Shown here in pieces: positions 25,224-34,500 of a DNA stretch of 64,000 nt. Where the stretch lies: NCBI GenBank assembly GCA_002256205.1, contig NKIW01000005.1:62001-126000 (forward strand). The letters are read 5' to 3'. Source of the DNA: Rhizobiales bacterium PAR1 (lineage in GTDB: Bacteria; Pseudomonadota; Alphaproteobacteria; Rhizobiales; Beijerinckiaceae). Made by a program: the position numbers and the translations under genes. The notes under the pieces are model-generated. The model was not told the DNA's origin. It saw only the letters and a program-made list of their open reading frames with translations, and did not search any database. Position 1 is the first letter of the stretch. Each line of letters opens with the position of its first letter.

Positions 25224-27023
25224 TCAGGCGGAACGACCGGCGGCGGCCTGCTTGCGCAGGCTGTCGATCATGCGTTCAAGATCGGGATTGGGGTTCGACC
25301 CGGATGCGGCTACCTCGGGCCCGACCGGCGAGCGGGCACTGCGTTCGACCGCCGCCAGCGCGACATGAAGCAGGCCGGAGTAAGCCGAAAACGCTGTTTC
25401 CATCGTCTGGTTGATGCGCATGAGGCCATCGGAGACCACCGTTTCTAGGTCTGCAGCAGCGGTTGTCCGTTCGGGCGGGCTGACGCTGGCCGTGGCGAAT
25501 GTCCCCAAGGTTTCCGTCATCGCGGCCTGACCGGCGACGAGCCGGCCGATTTGTCCTTCAAGGCGTTCACTCTGCGCCGAGATCAGGCGGCCCATGTCCG
25601 CTGTTCCGCTCGCGGCACCGCGGGCAAGCGCCGCTTCGAGTTGTGCCAGGGGCACTGGATCGGCCCGGCGATCAATATCAGCGGAAAGCATTTCCATCGC
25701 TTCCGCCATGCGTTGGGCAGTTTGATGCTGGTTTGCGGTCAGGAGGCGAATGCTGCCGGCTTGCTGACGGCTGGTTTCTGCCATCGCCTCCCGAAGCATC
25801 GCGGAATCCGACGCCATGCGCCCCGAGAGGGTCACGACGAGGGTATCGAGGCTCTGGCGGAGGTCGTCGAACCCCTGCCGGGGGTCGAAGGTGAGGGCAA
25901 ACGTATCGAGGAGACGGCTCTGGCCCGCTTCGAGGCGTTGAAGGTCCTTGGCGAAGGTCTGCGTGATCTCGCTCTGGCGGGCCTGATCAGCGTGGAGCGC
26001 CTTGAGGCTCTGCGTCACGCTGTCGAACTGGCCGGCAACGCGGGAATAATCGGTGAGGATCGAACCGACCATCTTAAGGAGCGCAGGATCGTCGAGCGCG
26101 CCAGCGCTGCCGCCGATCACCACGGGATGGCCCAACAGCGCGGATTCATGTTCCTCATCGCCGATCTGGACGACACCGGCGAGCCAGGCTTCGAATTCGC
26201 TCTTGAGAACGCCCGCAGCCTGACCGGCGAAACGGCCGAGCAGGCCGACAACCAGCGAGCCAAAGAGACCGAAGAGCGAGGAGGCAAAGCCCGAGGCCAT
26301 GCCTTTGAGCGGCTCTTGCAGCGCGGCCAGAAGCTCGCCGAAGGCGCTTGTTGCCCCTGCGCCACCCGCGGAGCCCGCAAGGGAACCGATGATGCCGCCG
26401 ATGGAGCTGACCATGTGCAGAAGGCCGATGAAGGTGCCAATCAGGCCCATGAACACCAGCAGACCCGAGAGATAGATGATCAGCGATTTCTCGTCGTTGA
26501 TCGACTGCTCGACCGTATGTACCAGCGTGTTCATGGTCTCGACCGAGACGCGCATTTTCCGTTTGCGCGCGAGTTCTTCGGTCACCAGCTCATAGGCATG
26601 GCCGAGCAGGCGCGGGCGCTGAAAAATATGCGCAGGCTGGATGCAGCGATAATGCCGCCAGAGAGGATCGCGCGCCTGGGCGGCAGGTGCATGCTGGATA
26701 TCGTCCCACATCTCGCGCAGCGCCTTGAAGGCGATGGTTTCGTTCTTCAGTTTGGCGACGAAAATGAAGGCGAGCACGGTCGAGAACCCGAGTGTCGAGA
26801 GAATCGTCATGTTCATCTCGACGTGCGCGGTAATGCCTTCAAGCACGAAGTGCCGCTGCCAGAGCGCGAGCCCAAGGACCAGTGCCACGGTCCCGATCAT
26901 CTTGTTGCGAAAGGCGGCAATTTTCTTGTCCATGGAAGCCTCTGTGCGTGCTGTCGCGATGGGGGCCGGCGTAGAGCTGGGCGGGGTGGTCCGGGGCGTC
27001 TTCAGCGGGTCGGATTGGCTCAC
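25224..27023 (-). CDS. MotA/TolQ/ExbB-family proton-channel protein with long C-terminal extension (SiiB-like role)
   Basis: 599 residues. Predicted membrane segments near 43-56, 72-92, 181-203 and 245-270. The MotA/ExbB signature is clear: GLIGTFIGLLHMV in the third segment and GMASGFASSLFGLFGSLVVG in the fourth. After residue 290 comes a soluble part of about 300 residues rich in Ala, Gln, Arg and Leu with heptad character (for example LKALHADQARQSEITQTFAKDLQRL). ExbB and TolQ lack such an extension. The start overlaps the MotB-like gene by 4 bp, so they are translationally coupled. No flagellar genes are nearby. The position inside a giant-adhesin secretion cluster resembles SiiA/SiiB of Salmonella SPI-4. 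Confidence 0.83.
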   Translation of the reverse strand: MSQSDPLKTPRTTPPSSTPAPIATARTEASMDKKIAAFRNKMIGTVALVLGLALWQRHFVLEGITAHVEMNMTILSTLGFSTVLAFIFVAKLKNETIAFKALREMWDDIQHAPAAQARDPLWRHYRCIQPAHIFQRPRLLGHAYELVTEELARKRKMRVSVETMNTLVHTVEQSINDEKSLIIYLSGLLVFMGLIGTFIGLLHMVSSIGGIIGSLAGSAGGAGATSAFGELLAALQEPLKGMASGFASSLFGLFGSLVVGLLGRFAGQAAGVLKSEFEAWLAGVVQIGDEEHESALLGHPVVIGGSAGALDDPALLKMVGSILTDYSRVAGQFDSVTQSLKALHADQARQSEITQTFAKDLQRLEAGQSRLLDTFALTFDPRQGFDDLRQSLDTLVVTLSGRMASDSAMLREAMAETSRQQAGSIRLLTANQHQTAQRMAEAMEMLSADIDRRADPVPLAQLEAALARGAASGTADMGRLISAQSERLEGQIGRLVAGQAAMTETLGTFATASVSPPERTTAAADLETVVSDGLMRINQTMETAFSAYSGLLHVALAAVERSARSPVGPEVAASGSNPNPDLERMIDSLRKQAAAGRSA

Positions 27024-27751
27024 GGCGAACCCTCCCCTTGCGTGACGATATCGATGGCACTGCCCTGCTCCTTGTCGGGCGTATCGAGGATTTTGATCTC
27101 GACCGCCTGCGCCGGCACCTTGCGGTCAATCAGCGCCTTGCGGGCGACCATGCCGCGGTAATAGGCAATGCGACGCGCTTCAGAGACCGCGCCATCGGCG
27201 TCCGAGGCATAGGCTCGGACCACCAGCCGGGTCTTTCCGGAGGCGAAGCCGTTGGTTTCGATAAACTGGCCAATCGCTTCAGTATTGGGCGCGTCGATCC
27301 GATAGCCGCGCTCGGCGAACCGCACCCGAAGCCGTTTGGCATCTGCCGGGGGCTCATCCGGCTTTTCAACCTGTAACGGCGCATTCGATTTCGCCTGCGA
27401 GAGCGGCTTGAGATTGGCGATAACGGTCGATTCACCGCTGGTACTCGGCTGCCGTTCAGCCTTCTCTGCCGTCGGTTTGGTTGGGGATGGCGGCTTTTGT
27501 GCCTCCGCCGCGCTTTTCTGGATTTGTTCGACCACCTTGGCCGTAAGCTCCGCCACCGAGGCATCGGCGGGAACATCCACCTTGGCGGCCTTGGCGATCG
27601 CTTCGACCGCGCCTTTCGAGACGCTCTGCGAGAGCACGAAGACCGCCATGGCGAGCAGCATCATCACGAAGGCGAGCACCTGCACCATCGAGGTGAGGGC
27701 GTCGACATACCCCGGCCAGTAGTCTTCGCTTTGGTCAGAACCGTGCGACAT
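27020..27751 (-). CDS. MotB/OmpA-like membrane protein (SiiA-like role)
   Basis: 243 residues. One N-terminal membrane segment (about 19-40) is preceded by YVDALTSMVQVLAF. Asp17 occupies the position of the proton-carrying Asp32 of MotB (DFMTAMM pattern). A Pro/Ala/Lys-rich periplasmic linker follows (about 85-135), then a degenerate OmpA-like domain with RLVVRAYASD and EARRIAYYRGMVARKALI. It probably anchors to peptidoglycan and forms a proton path with the MotA-like neighbour. It lies 39 bp after the ABC exporter gene and overlaps the MotA-like gene by 4 bp. Confidence 0.82.
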   Translation of the reverse strand: MSHGSDQSEDYWPGYVDALTSMVQVLAFVMMLLAMAVFVLSQSVSKGAVEAIAKAAKVDVPADASVAELTAKVVEQIQKSAAEAQKPPSPTKPTAEKAERQPSTSGESTVIANLKPLSQAKSNAPLQVEKPDEPPADAKRLRVRFAERGYRIDAPNTEAIGQFIETNGFASGKTRLVVRAYASDADGAVSEARRIAYYRGMVARKALIDRKVPAQAVEIKILDTPDKEQGSAIDIVTQGEGSP

Positions 27752-27790
27752 CGGGATCTCTTGTGAGGGGAGGGAACGGGGTGAAGCGGA

Positions 27791-30013
27791 TCATGCGGCG
27801 AGCCCTGCGAGGCGACGCATGACCTCTTCCTTGGGGCCATCGGCAACAAGGCGACCCTGGTCGAGCCAGATCAGACGATCGACGAGGGCGAGAAGGGGGG
27901 CGCGATGGGTCGCGAGAAGGAGGGTTTTCGAACCAAGTTCAGCCTGAAGATCTTTGACGAGCCGCGCCTCCAGCATGGTGTCCATCGCGGCGGTGGGTTC
28001 ATCGAGGATCAGCACCTTCGGATCCGCGAGGAGGAGCCGCGCCAGCGCCACCGATTGCCGCTCCCCGCCCGAGAGCCGCTCGCCACGCGGGCCAATGCGC
28101 ATCGCGAAGCCTTCGGCGTGCCGGGCGGCAAAATCCATCACGCCCGTCAGCCGGCAGATCGCGTCGATCCGCGTGGGTTCGGCACACTCGACGCCGAGTG
28201 TCAGGTTGGTGAGGAGCGTATCGTCCATCAGGCCGGCATTCTGGCCCATGTATCCGAGGGTTCGCCGGAGATCGGAGGGCGAATATTGCCGCGCATCGCG
28301 CCCATCGATCAGCACTGCGCCAGCGACCGGATCGAGCATCCGCGTCGCGAGCTTGAGCAGCGTACTCTTGCCAGAGCCGGAGCGCCCGATGATCGCGACA
28401 CGTTCGCCGGGACGGATCGTCGCGGTCAGCGCCTCGATCTGGTTCGTGCTCTGCCCCGGATAGGCAAAGGAAGCCTGCGCAAAACGGATTTCACCATGGG
28501 GCGGCTCGGCCGCAAACCCGCTGGTGTCTCCCTGCGTCTCGGAGGTGCCGGGCGATCCCTCCGCCAGCGCGCGAAGGGTGCCGCGCGCCTGATGCAGCCG
28601 GTGCAGGATGGTAATCAACTGCCCGATCGGGGAGATCACGCGTCCCACCAGCAGTGAACAGGTCGAAAGCCCGCCGATGCTCATCGCACCATTCGTGACC
28701 TCATAAACCCCTATGATCATGACCAGCACGACCATCAACTGACCGATGGCGACATTCGCGTAGGAGGCAAAGCCGTGCCAGAGCCGCGTGACATGCGAGG
28801 AATAGGCAAATTCGTCGTACATCGCCTCGAAGCGCCCGAGAACCTTGCGTTCGATCCGGCTCGCCTTGATGGCCTCCAGTCCTTCGACCGCCTCGATCAG
28901 GTGGTTCGTCTGCGTCTGGCTGAGCTGTGCCGCCCGGGGCTGCTCCTTTTTCGCGCCGAGGGTGGCGGCTTGATGAACCGCCATCAGCGCCAGAATGCCG
29001 AACACCGGCGCGAAAAGGATGGGGCCGCCGTTGACATAGAGCAGCGCGAAAACCAGCAACAGGAACGGCACATCGATGGCGATTCCGGTCAGGAACGCCG
29101 GAACGAGCTGTGTCAGAGTGTCGATTTCTCTCAGACGGATCGTGAGCGCGCCCGCCGAGCGCGGTGCTTCGACAAGCTTGCATTCCACCAGCCGCCGGAC
29201 CAGCGCGGCCTGAAGTGTCGCGCTTGCCCTGGCGGAAAGCGCATCCTGAAGCTTGAGCCGCACCCAGCGCACAGCGAGATCCGCGACAAGCGCAATCGCG
29301 ACCCCGAGCGAGATCGCCCAGAGCGTATCGAGCGCTGAATGCGGGATCACCCGGTCGAACACCAGCCCGGAATAGACCGGAGGCGCCAGCATCATCATGT
29401 TCGAAAACGCCGCCGCAACCATCAGCTGAACCAGCATCTTGCGCTGCTTGTTGAGAAGATGATGCAGAACCGCGCGGACCGGATCGTCCTGCGGTGTGGT
29501 GGGGGGGCTCGCCACTGCTGCCGGATCAATCCGCCCAAGCCGGGATTTCGGGCGGACGAGGAACAGCGTCCCCGCCTCTTCCTGCCCCAGGGTTTCGAGC
29601 GATATTGGGTAGAGCTTGCCGCTTCCCCAGGCCTGAAAGCTGCCGCCCTCCCGCGAAAGCAGAAGCCGACCCAGCCCGGCGCCGGTCAGCATCACCGCTG
29701 GCAAATCCGCCTTTCCCAGCGAGGCGACGCGGCGGTTCTCGAACGTAATGTCGATATCGCGCTGCGCCGCAAAGGCCACAAGGGCTTCCGGCCCATCGAA
29801 AGTCTCGATGTGCGGGGAAGGCTGCGCCACTTCAGCTTCGCGATCCCGCCAGATCACGGCGATATCGACAAGGAGCCGGGCAATTGGTTCGGCCGGCGGG
29901 AGAGTATCGAAGGCGACTGATTCGGCGCGCTCCACTGCAAATCCGGCGATCCGCGCATGCATGGAAGCGAACCAGCCGGAGCGTTCTGAGGAGAGATTTT
30001 TGCCGTGAGACAT
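27791..30013 (-). CDS. Type I secretion ABC exporter (LapB/SiiF-like) with degenerate peptidase-like N-domain
   Basis: 740 residues from ATG 30013; an upstream extension to 30088 is unlikely. Residues 1-165 resemble a C39-like domain without the catalytic Cys, the form that recruits RTX substrates without cutting them. The ABC transmembrane region covers about 190-470 with six predicted segments. The nucleotide-binding domain follows: Walker A GRSGSGKST (543-551), signature LSGGERQ (647-653), Walker B VLILDEP (667-673). It exports the giant protein across the inner membrane together with the HlyD-type protein encoded divergently. It is the first gene of the run ABC, MotB-like, MotA-like, PilZ, TolC. 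Confidence 0.9.
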   Translation of the reverse strand: MSHGKNLSSERSGWFASMHARIAGFAVERAESVAFDTLPPAEPIARLLVDIAVIWRDREAEVAQPSPHIETFDGPEALVAFAAQRDIDITFENRRVASLGKADLPAVMLTGAGLGRLLLSREGGSFQAWGSGKLYPISLETLGQEEAGTLFLVRPKSRLGRIDPAAVASPPTTPQDDPVRAVLHHLLNKQRKMLVQLMVAAAFSNMMMLAPPVYSGLVFDRVIPHSALDTLWAISLGVAIALVADLAVRWVRLKLQDALSARASATLQAALVRRLVECKLVEAPRSAGALTIRLREIDTLTQLVPAFLTGIAIDVPFLLLVFALLYVNGGPILFAPVFGILALMAVHQAATLGAKKEQPRAAQLSQTQTNHLIEAVEGLEAIKASRIERKVLGRFEAMYDEFAYSSHVTRLWHGFASYANVAIGQLMVVLVMIIGVYEVTNGAMSIGGLSTCSLLVGRVISPIGQLITILHRLHQARGTLRALAEGSPGTSETQGDTSGFAAEPPHGEIRFAQASFAYPGQSTNQIEALTATIRPGERVAIIGRSGSGKSTLLKLATRMLDPVAGAVLIDGRDARQYSPSDLRRTLGYMGQNAGLMDDTLLTNLTLGVECAEPTRIDAICRLTGVMDFAARHAEGFAMRIGPRGERLSGGERQSVALARLLLADPKVLILDEPTAAMDTMLEARLVKDLQAELGSKTLLLATHRAPLLALVDRLIWLDQGRLVADGPKEEVMRRLAGLAA

Positions 30014-30142
30014 AAACAACTCTAGATTGCAACAAAAGACAAACGAAGGCCGCCGCCTTTTTGCATTTGACGGAATTAGTCTTAACAATCCGTAAACCGT
30101 TATGGGCTTTTATGAGGAAGAAATCTCAAGAAAGCCGACATA
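30014..30142. promoter_or_regulatory. Divergent promoter region of the type I secretion genes
   Basis: 129 bp, distinctly AT-richer than its surroundings, between the ABC exporter and HlyD-type genes. It must carry signals for both directions. A TTGACG (30067) is a possible plus-strand -35, but no good -10 lies at the right distance. Neither gene has a strong Shine-Dalgarno. I assign no exact promoter. Confidence 0.4.
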
Positions 30143-31531
30143 ATGCCGCAAAAACAATCAAAAATAGACCTTTCGCACGAAGAGGATCCGACTCGGCCGG
30201 GTCCGGCAGGTCCGATGCGAGAAGAGAGAGCGTCAAAACCAAAAAACAATCATGGATTGCAATTTTCCCATGTCGATCGCATTGCCAGCGAGGCCGCCGG
30301 TCAGTTTGTGATCTTTCTGGGGGCTGCCAGTCTTGTTGCCTTGCTTTGGGCTGGCCTGACCGAGATCGACAAGGTGACGCGCGGTTCTGGCCGCATCGTG
30401 CCGCAAAAGCAGAAACAGGAAGTCCAGCATCTCGAAGGTGGGATCGTGACTGAGATTTTCGTTCGTGAAGGCGATCGCGTCAGCATCGGCCAGCCGCTGA
30501 TGCGGATCGAAAACACCTTCTTTCGCTCCGAGTTGGCACAGGCACGGATCGAGATGGCGGCGCGGCGCCTCAAGCTGGTTCGCCTTGAAGCAGAGACCAG
30601 CGGCGCCATGACTATCCAGTTTCCGCCGGAACTGGTGCACGAGTTGCCACAGGCGGTGGCGAATGAAACCGCGCTGTTTCGCCGCCGCCGGATCAATCTC
30701 GATGAGCAACTCTCGATTCTGGCGCAGCAGGCGCGGCAAAAAGAGATCGAACTGTCCGAATTGCGCTCGCGCCAGCCCTCCCTAGTGCGCGAACGGCAGA
30801 TTTCCGACGAGCGCCTCGCGATCCTCAAAAAGCTTTCGGCGGCGGGTGCAGCTTCAACCAACGAGGCGCTGGAAGCCGAGCGGTTGCTCCAGCAGGCGCT
30901 CACGCGCCTGTCAGATCTCGCCCATGATATTCCCCGAGGTGAGGCAGCGCTCGCGGAAATCGGCCAGCGCAAACTCCAGACCGTCTCCAACTTCATGGCA
31001 GATGCGGAAAAGGAGCGGACGCAGGCGGCTATCGAGCTGGAAAAGCTCACCGAAGGCATTGTCGCGATGCAGGATCGGATCCGTCGCTCGGAAGTGATCG
31101 CTTCGGCGGCGGGGACCATCAACAAGCTCAATGTCACGACGATTGGCGGGGTTGTCAAACCCGGCGAGGCGCTGGCGGAGATTGTCCCTACGGATACCTC
31201 GATTGGTGTCGAGATGCGGCTCTCGCCGAATGATCGCGGCAATGTCTGGCCGGGGGAAAAGGCCATCGTGAAGGTGAGTGCCTACGAATATTCAATCTAT
31301 GGCGGCCTGCCGGCGCGGGTTATCGATATCTCACCGGACGCGCTTCAGGATGAGCGCTCCAACCCCTATTTCCGGGTGCGGCTGGAGGCAGATGGGGCCG
31401 GCTTCGGCCCCGAGCGTCCCGTCTTGCCCGGCATGGTCGCCGAGATCGACGTTATCGGCGAGCGGCAGAGCGTCCTCGCCTCGCTCCTCCGCCCGCTCCG
31501 GCGCCTCAAGGATAATGCCCTGCGGCAATAA
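30143..31531 (+). CDS. HlyD-family type I secretion periplasmic adaptor
   Basis: 462 residues. Cytoplasmic N-tail of about 50 residues, one membrane segment (53-70, FVIFLGAASLVALLWAGL), then the HlyD signature EVQHLEGGIVTEIFVREGDRV. A long coiled-coil region (about 130-310) is followed by the barrel domain with IVPTDTSIGVEMRLSPNDRG and the C-terminal PGMVAEIDVI. It bridges the ABC exporter and the TolC channel. Unusually it is transcribed away from the exporter gene and converges on the giant substrate gene, with only 12 bp between the two stop codons. Confidence 0.92.
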   Translation: MPQKQSKIDLSHEEDPTRPGPAGPMREERASKPKNNHGLQFSHVDRIASEAAGQFVIFLGAASLVALLWAGLTEIDKVTRGSGRIVPQKQKQEVQHLEGGIVTEIFVREGDRVSIGQPLMRIENTFFRSELAQARIEMAARRLKLVRLEAETSGAMTIQFPPELVHELPQAVANETALFRRRRINLDEQLSILAQQARQKEIELSELRSRQPSLVRERQISDERLAILKKLSAAGAASTNEALEAERLLQQALTRLSDLAHDIPRGEAALAEIGQRKLQTVSNFMADAEKERTQAAIELEKLTEGIVAMQDRIRRSEVIASAAGTINKLNVTTIGGVVKPGEALAEIVPTDTSIGVEMRLSPNDRGNVWPGEKAIVKVSAYEYSIYGGLPARVIDISPDALQDERSNPYFRVRLEADGAGFGPERPVLPGMVAEIDVIGERQSVLASLLRPLRRLKDNALRQ

Positions 31532-31543
31532 CGCTCTCTGGCG

Positions 31544-34500
31544 TCACGCCACCAGCGCGAGATGCGCAACGACATTGGAATGTAGTGCGTCGTCATACAC
31601 GGTGTAGGTCGTTGTATTACCGACCGTGGCGACATCGTAATTCGCTGCTGAATCGGTCACATTGACGGCATCGCCGCTGTTGAGCTGCAACGTCAGGGTA
31701 TTGGCACTCCCGCCCGCGATCTGGGCGATCTGTGCGCCGGAGAGATCGCGCGCGGCATTAACTCCCGCCGCCGTGAAATCAATCGATTGGATGTTGGTGA
31801 GCGCTGCCAGAAGCTGGGTATCGGAAACCGTCCCCGCCGCTGCCCCGATCACGACGCTGTTCGAGCCTGAACCACCATCGACATGCAGCGCCAGCGAGAG
31901 CGACGAGCCATCGATCAGGAAGGTATCGTTGCCGCCGCCGCCGTCGAGCGTATCCGCGCCGCCGGCGCCATCGAGGGTATCGTTGCCCGAACCGCCGAGG
32001 ATCGTGTTGCTCGAAGTCGAACCGGTGATCGAAACAGCTGACGACAGCCCGGAGGCATCGACATCCTGAAAGCCACTAACGGTAACCGAATCGCCGCTGG
32101 TCTGATCGACGTTGCTCAGATTGACTGTGACGGCTGCGCTCAGCGACAGCGTATTCGTGCCCGATCCACCGCTGATCGACGTTTCCAAGCCGTGATAGAC
32201 CACGGTATCATTGCCGTCACCGGCGACGATCACATCGGCCCCGCCTGCGCCATCGATCACATCATTGCCGGAACCGCCGGTAATGGCATTGGCAACACCA
32301 TAAGAGCCGGTGATGACCATGCCCGTCGAGAGCGCGCTGCCATCGACATGCTGGAAGTTCGTGACATTGGTCGAGTCCCCGACCGTCTGATCGCTTGCGC
32401 CGAGATTGACCGTTGTCGCCGCGCCGAGCACCAAGGTGTTGCTGCCGTTGCCGCCGTCGATGCCGGATTCCGTACCGTGATAGGTCACGGTGTCATTCCC
32501 GCTGCCGGCATTCAGGCTATCCGCGCCGCCGCCGCCATCGAGGGTGTCATTGCCTGACCCGGTGGTAAGGGTGTTCGCTGAGGCCGAGCCGGTGACCGAG
32601 AGGTTTGCCGAAAGTGCCGAGGCATCGACATGCTCGAAATTGCTGATGGTGATGCCATCCCCCGAGGTCTGGTCCGCCCCTGCGGCGACGCCAAGATTGA
32701 TGTCGGTCGTCCCCGCCGATGCCGCGAGCACGATGTTATCCGTGCCGGTTCCGCCGTCGATGGAGACCTCCGCACCGCGCGAGGTGACGCTGTCGTTGCC
32801 GGCCCCGGCGGCGATCACGTCGGCACCGCCTGCACCATCGAGGACGTCATTTCCGGCGCCACTCGCTAGGGTATTGGCGGATGCGGTGCCGGTGAGAACC
32901 GTATTCTGCCCCGACGACAGGCTGCTGGCATCCACATTTTCGAAGCCTGCGATGGTGCTGGAGCCGAAGGAGAGTTGGTTGGCGTTCGCCAGATTGAGAA
33001 TGGCCGAGGTCCGGAGCACCAGTGTATTGGTGCCTGTGCCACCATCGATCGAGGTTTCGCTGCCATAAAACGACGCGGTGTCGTTGCCGCCTCCGGCAGT
33101 GATCACATCGCCGCCGCCAAGGCCATCGATGATGTCGTTCCCGCTGCCGCTCGTGATCGTATTTGCGGAGGAAGACCCCACCACAACGAGTGTGCTGGCC
33201 AATGCACTGGCATCCAGCGTTTCAAAATTGACGACATCGACGCTGTCGCCCGTGGTCTGGTCCACGCCGCCCGCCACTGAGAAATTGACCGCCGTGATGC
33301 TCGCCGAGGCTGTGAGAATGAGGGTATCCGTTCCGGCACCGCCGTCGATCGCGGATTCAGTGCCCCGGTAGGTCACGCTGTCATTTCCACCGTTAGCGTT
33401 GATCGAATCGGTGCCCTCCCCACCGTCGATCGTATCATTGCCGCCGCCGCCGGTGATGGCATTGGCGGCTGATGAGCCGGTGATCGTCAGGTTCGACCCG
33501 ATGAGCGAGGCATCGACATACTGGAAATTGACGGCATTCACGGCGTCACCCATCGTGATATCCGCCGCAGAGAGATCGATATTCACGGCTGTGCGCAGGT
33601 AGAGCGTATTGATGCCGGTGCCACCGTCGAGCGTGGTTTCAGAGCCGCGATAATGCACGGTATCATTGCCAGCGCTGGCGTTGATGACATCTGCGCCGCC
33701 CGCGCCATCAATGGCATCGTTGCCATTCCCCGTCGTGATCGTATTGGCGACGCCCGAGCCGGTGATCGAGATATTCGATGTCACCGCCGTCGAATCAACG
33801 TTCTGGAAGTTCGATACGGTGACAAGATCGCTGGTCGTCTGGTCAGCGCTGCCGAGATTGATCGTCGAAGCCGCCTTGAGCACCAGCGTATTGGTGCCGG
33901 TGCCCCCGTCAATCGAGGATTCCGAGCCATTGTAGGTCACGGTGTCATTGCCACCGCCTGCGGTGATGATATCGGCGCCACCATTGCCGTCGATCGTATC
34001 GTTGCCGGAGCCGAGATTGATCCAGTTCGTGCCGGTCGAGCCTTTGACGGTCAGGGTGGTCGAAAGCCCGGTGGCATTCAGCACCTCGAAATTCGCGATG
34101 GCTGTCGTGTCACCCGTGGTCTGGTCCGCGCCTCCGGCAACCGAAAAATCAACGGCCATGATGCCGCCCGTCACCGCCAGCGTCAGGCTGTCGAAGCCCG
34201 CGCCGCCATCAATCGAGGTTTCCGCGCCGCGGAAGGTCACGGTGTCATTGCCGCTGCCGGTCGAAAGGATATCCGCGCCGCCGTTCCCGTCGATCGTGTC
34301 GTTGCCACTGCCGGTCGAGATCGTGTTCGCGCCGGTGGAGCCGGTGATGCTGAGCGAGCCAGTGACGAGCGTTGAATCGACGTTCTGGAAATTGCGCACC
34401 GAGGCGGTGTCACCCGTCGTCTGATCCGATCCTGCCGCCACGGAAAGGTTGATCGCACTGAGAGCCGTCATGGCGCGGATAATCAGCGAGTTCGTGCCGG

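Noticed and set aside
25224-27751. Flagellar motor genes motA/motB or Tol-Pal/ExbBD
   Set aside because: No flagellar, tolAB-pal or tonB genes nearby; the long C-terminal extension and the secretion context argue for a dedicated channel.
31539-31551. Hairpin TGGCG-TCA-CGCCA between the HlyD and giant genes as terminator
   Set aside because: Only 5 bp and no T-run on either strand.
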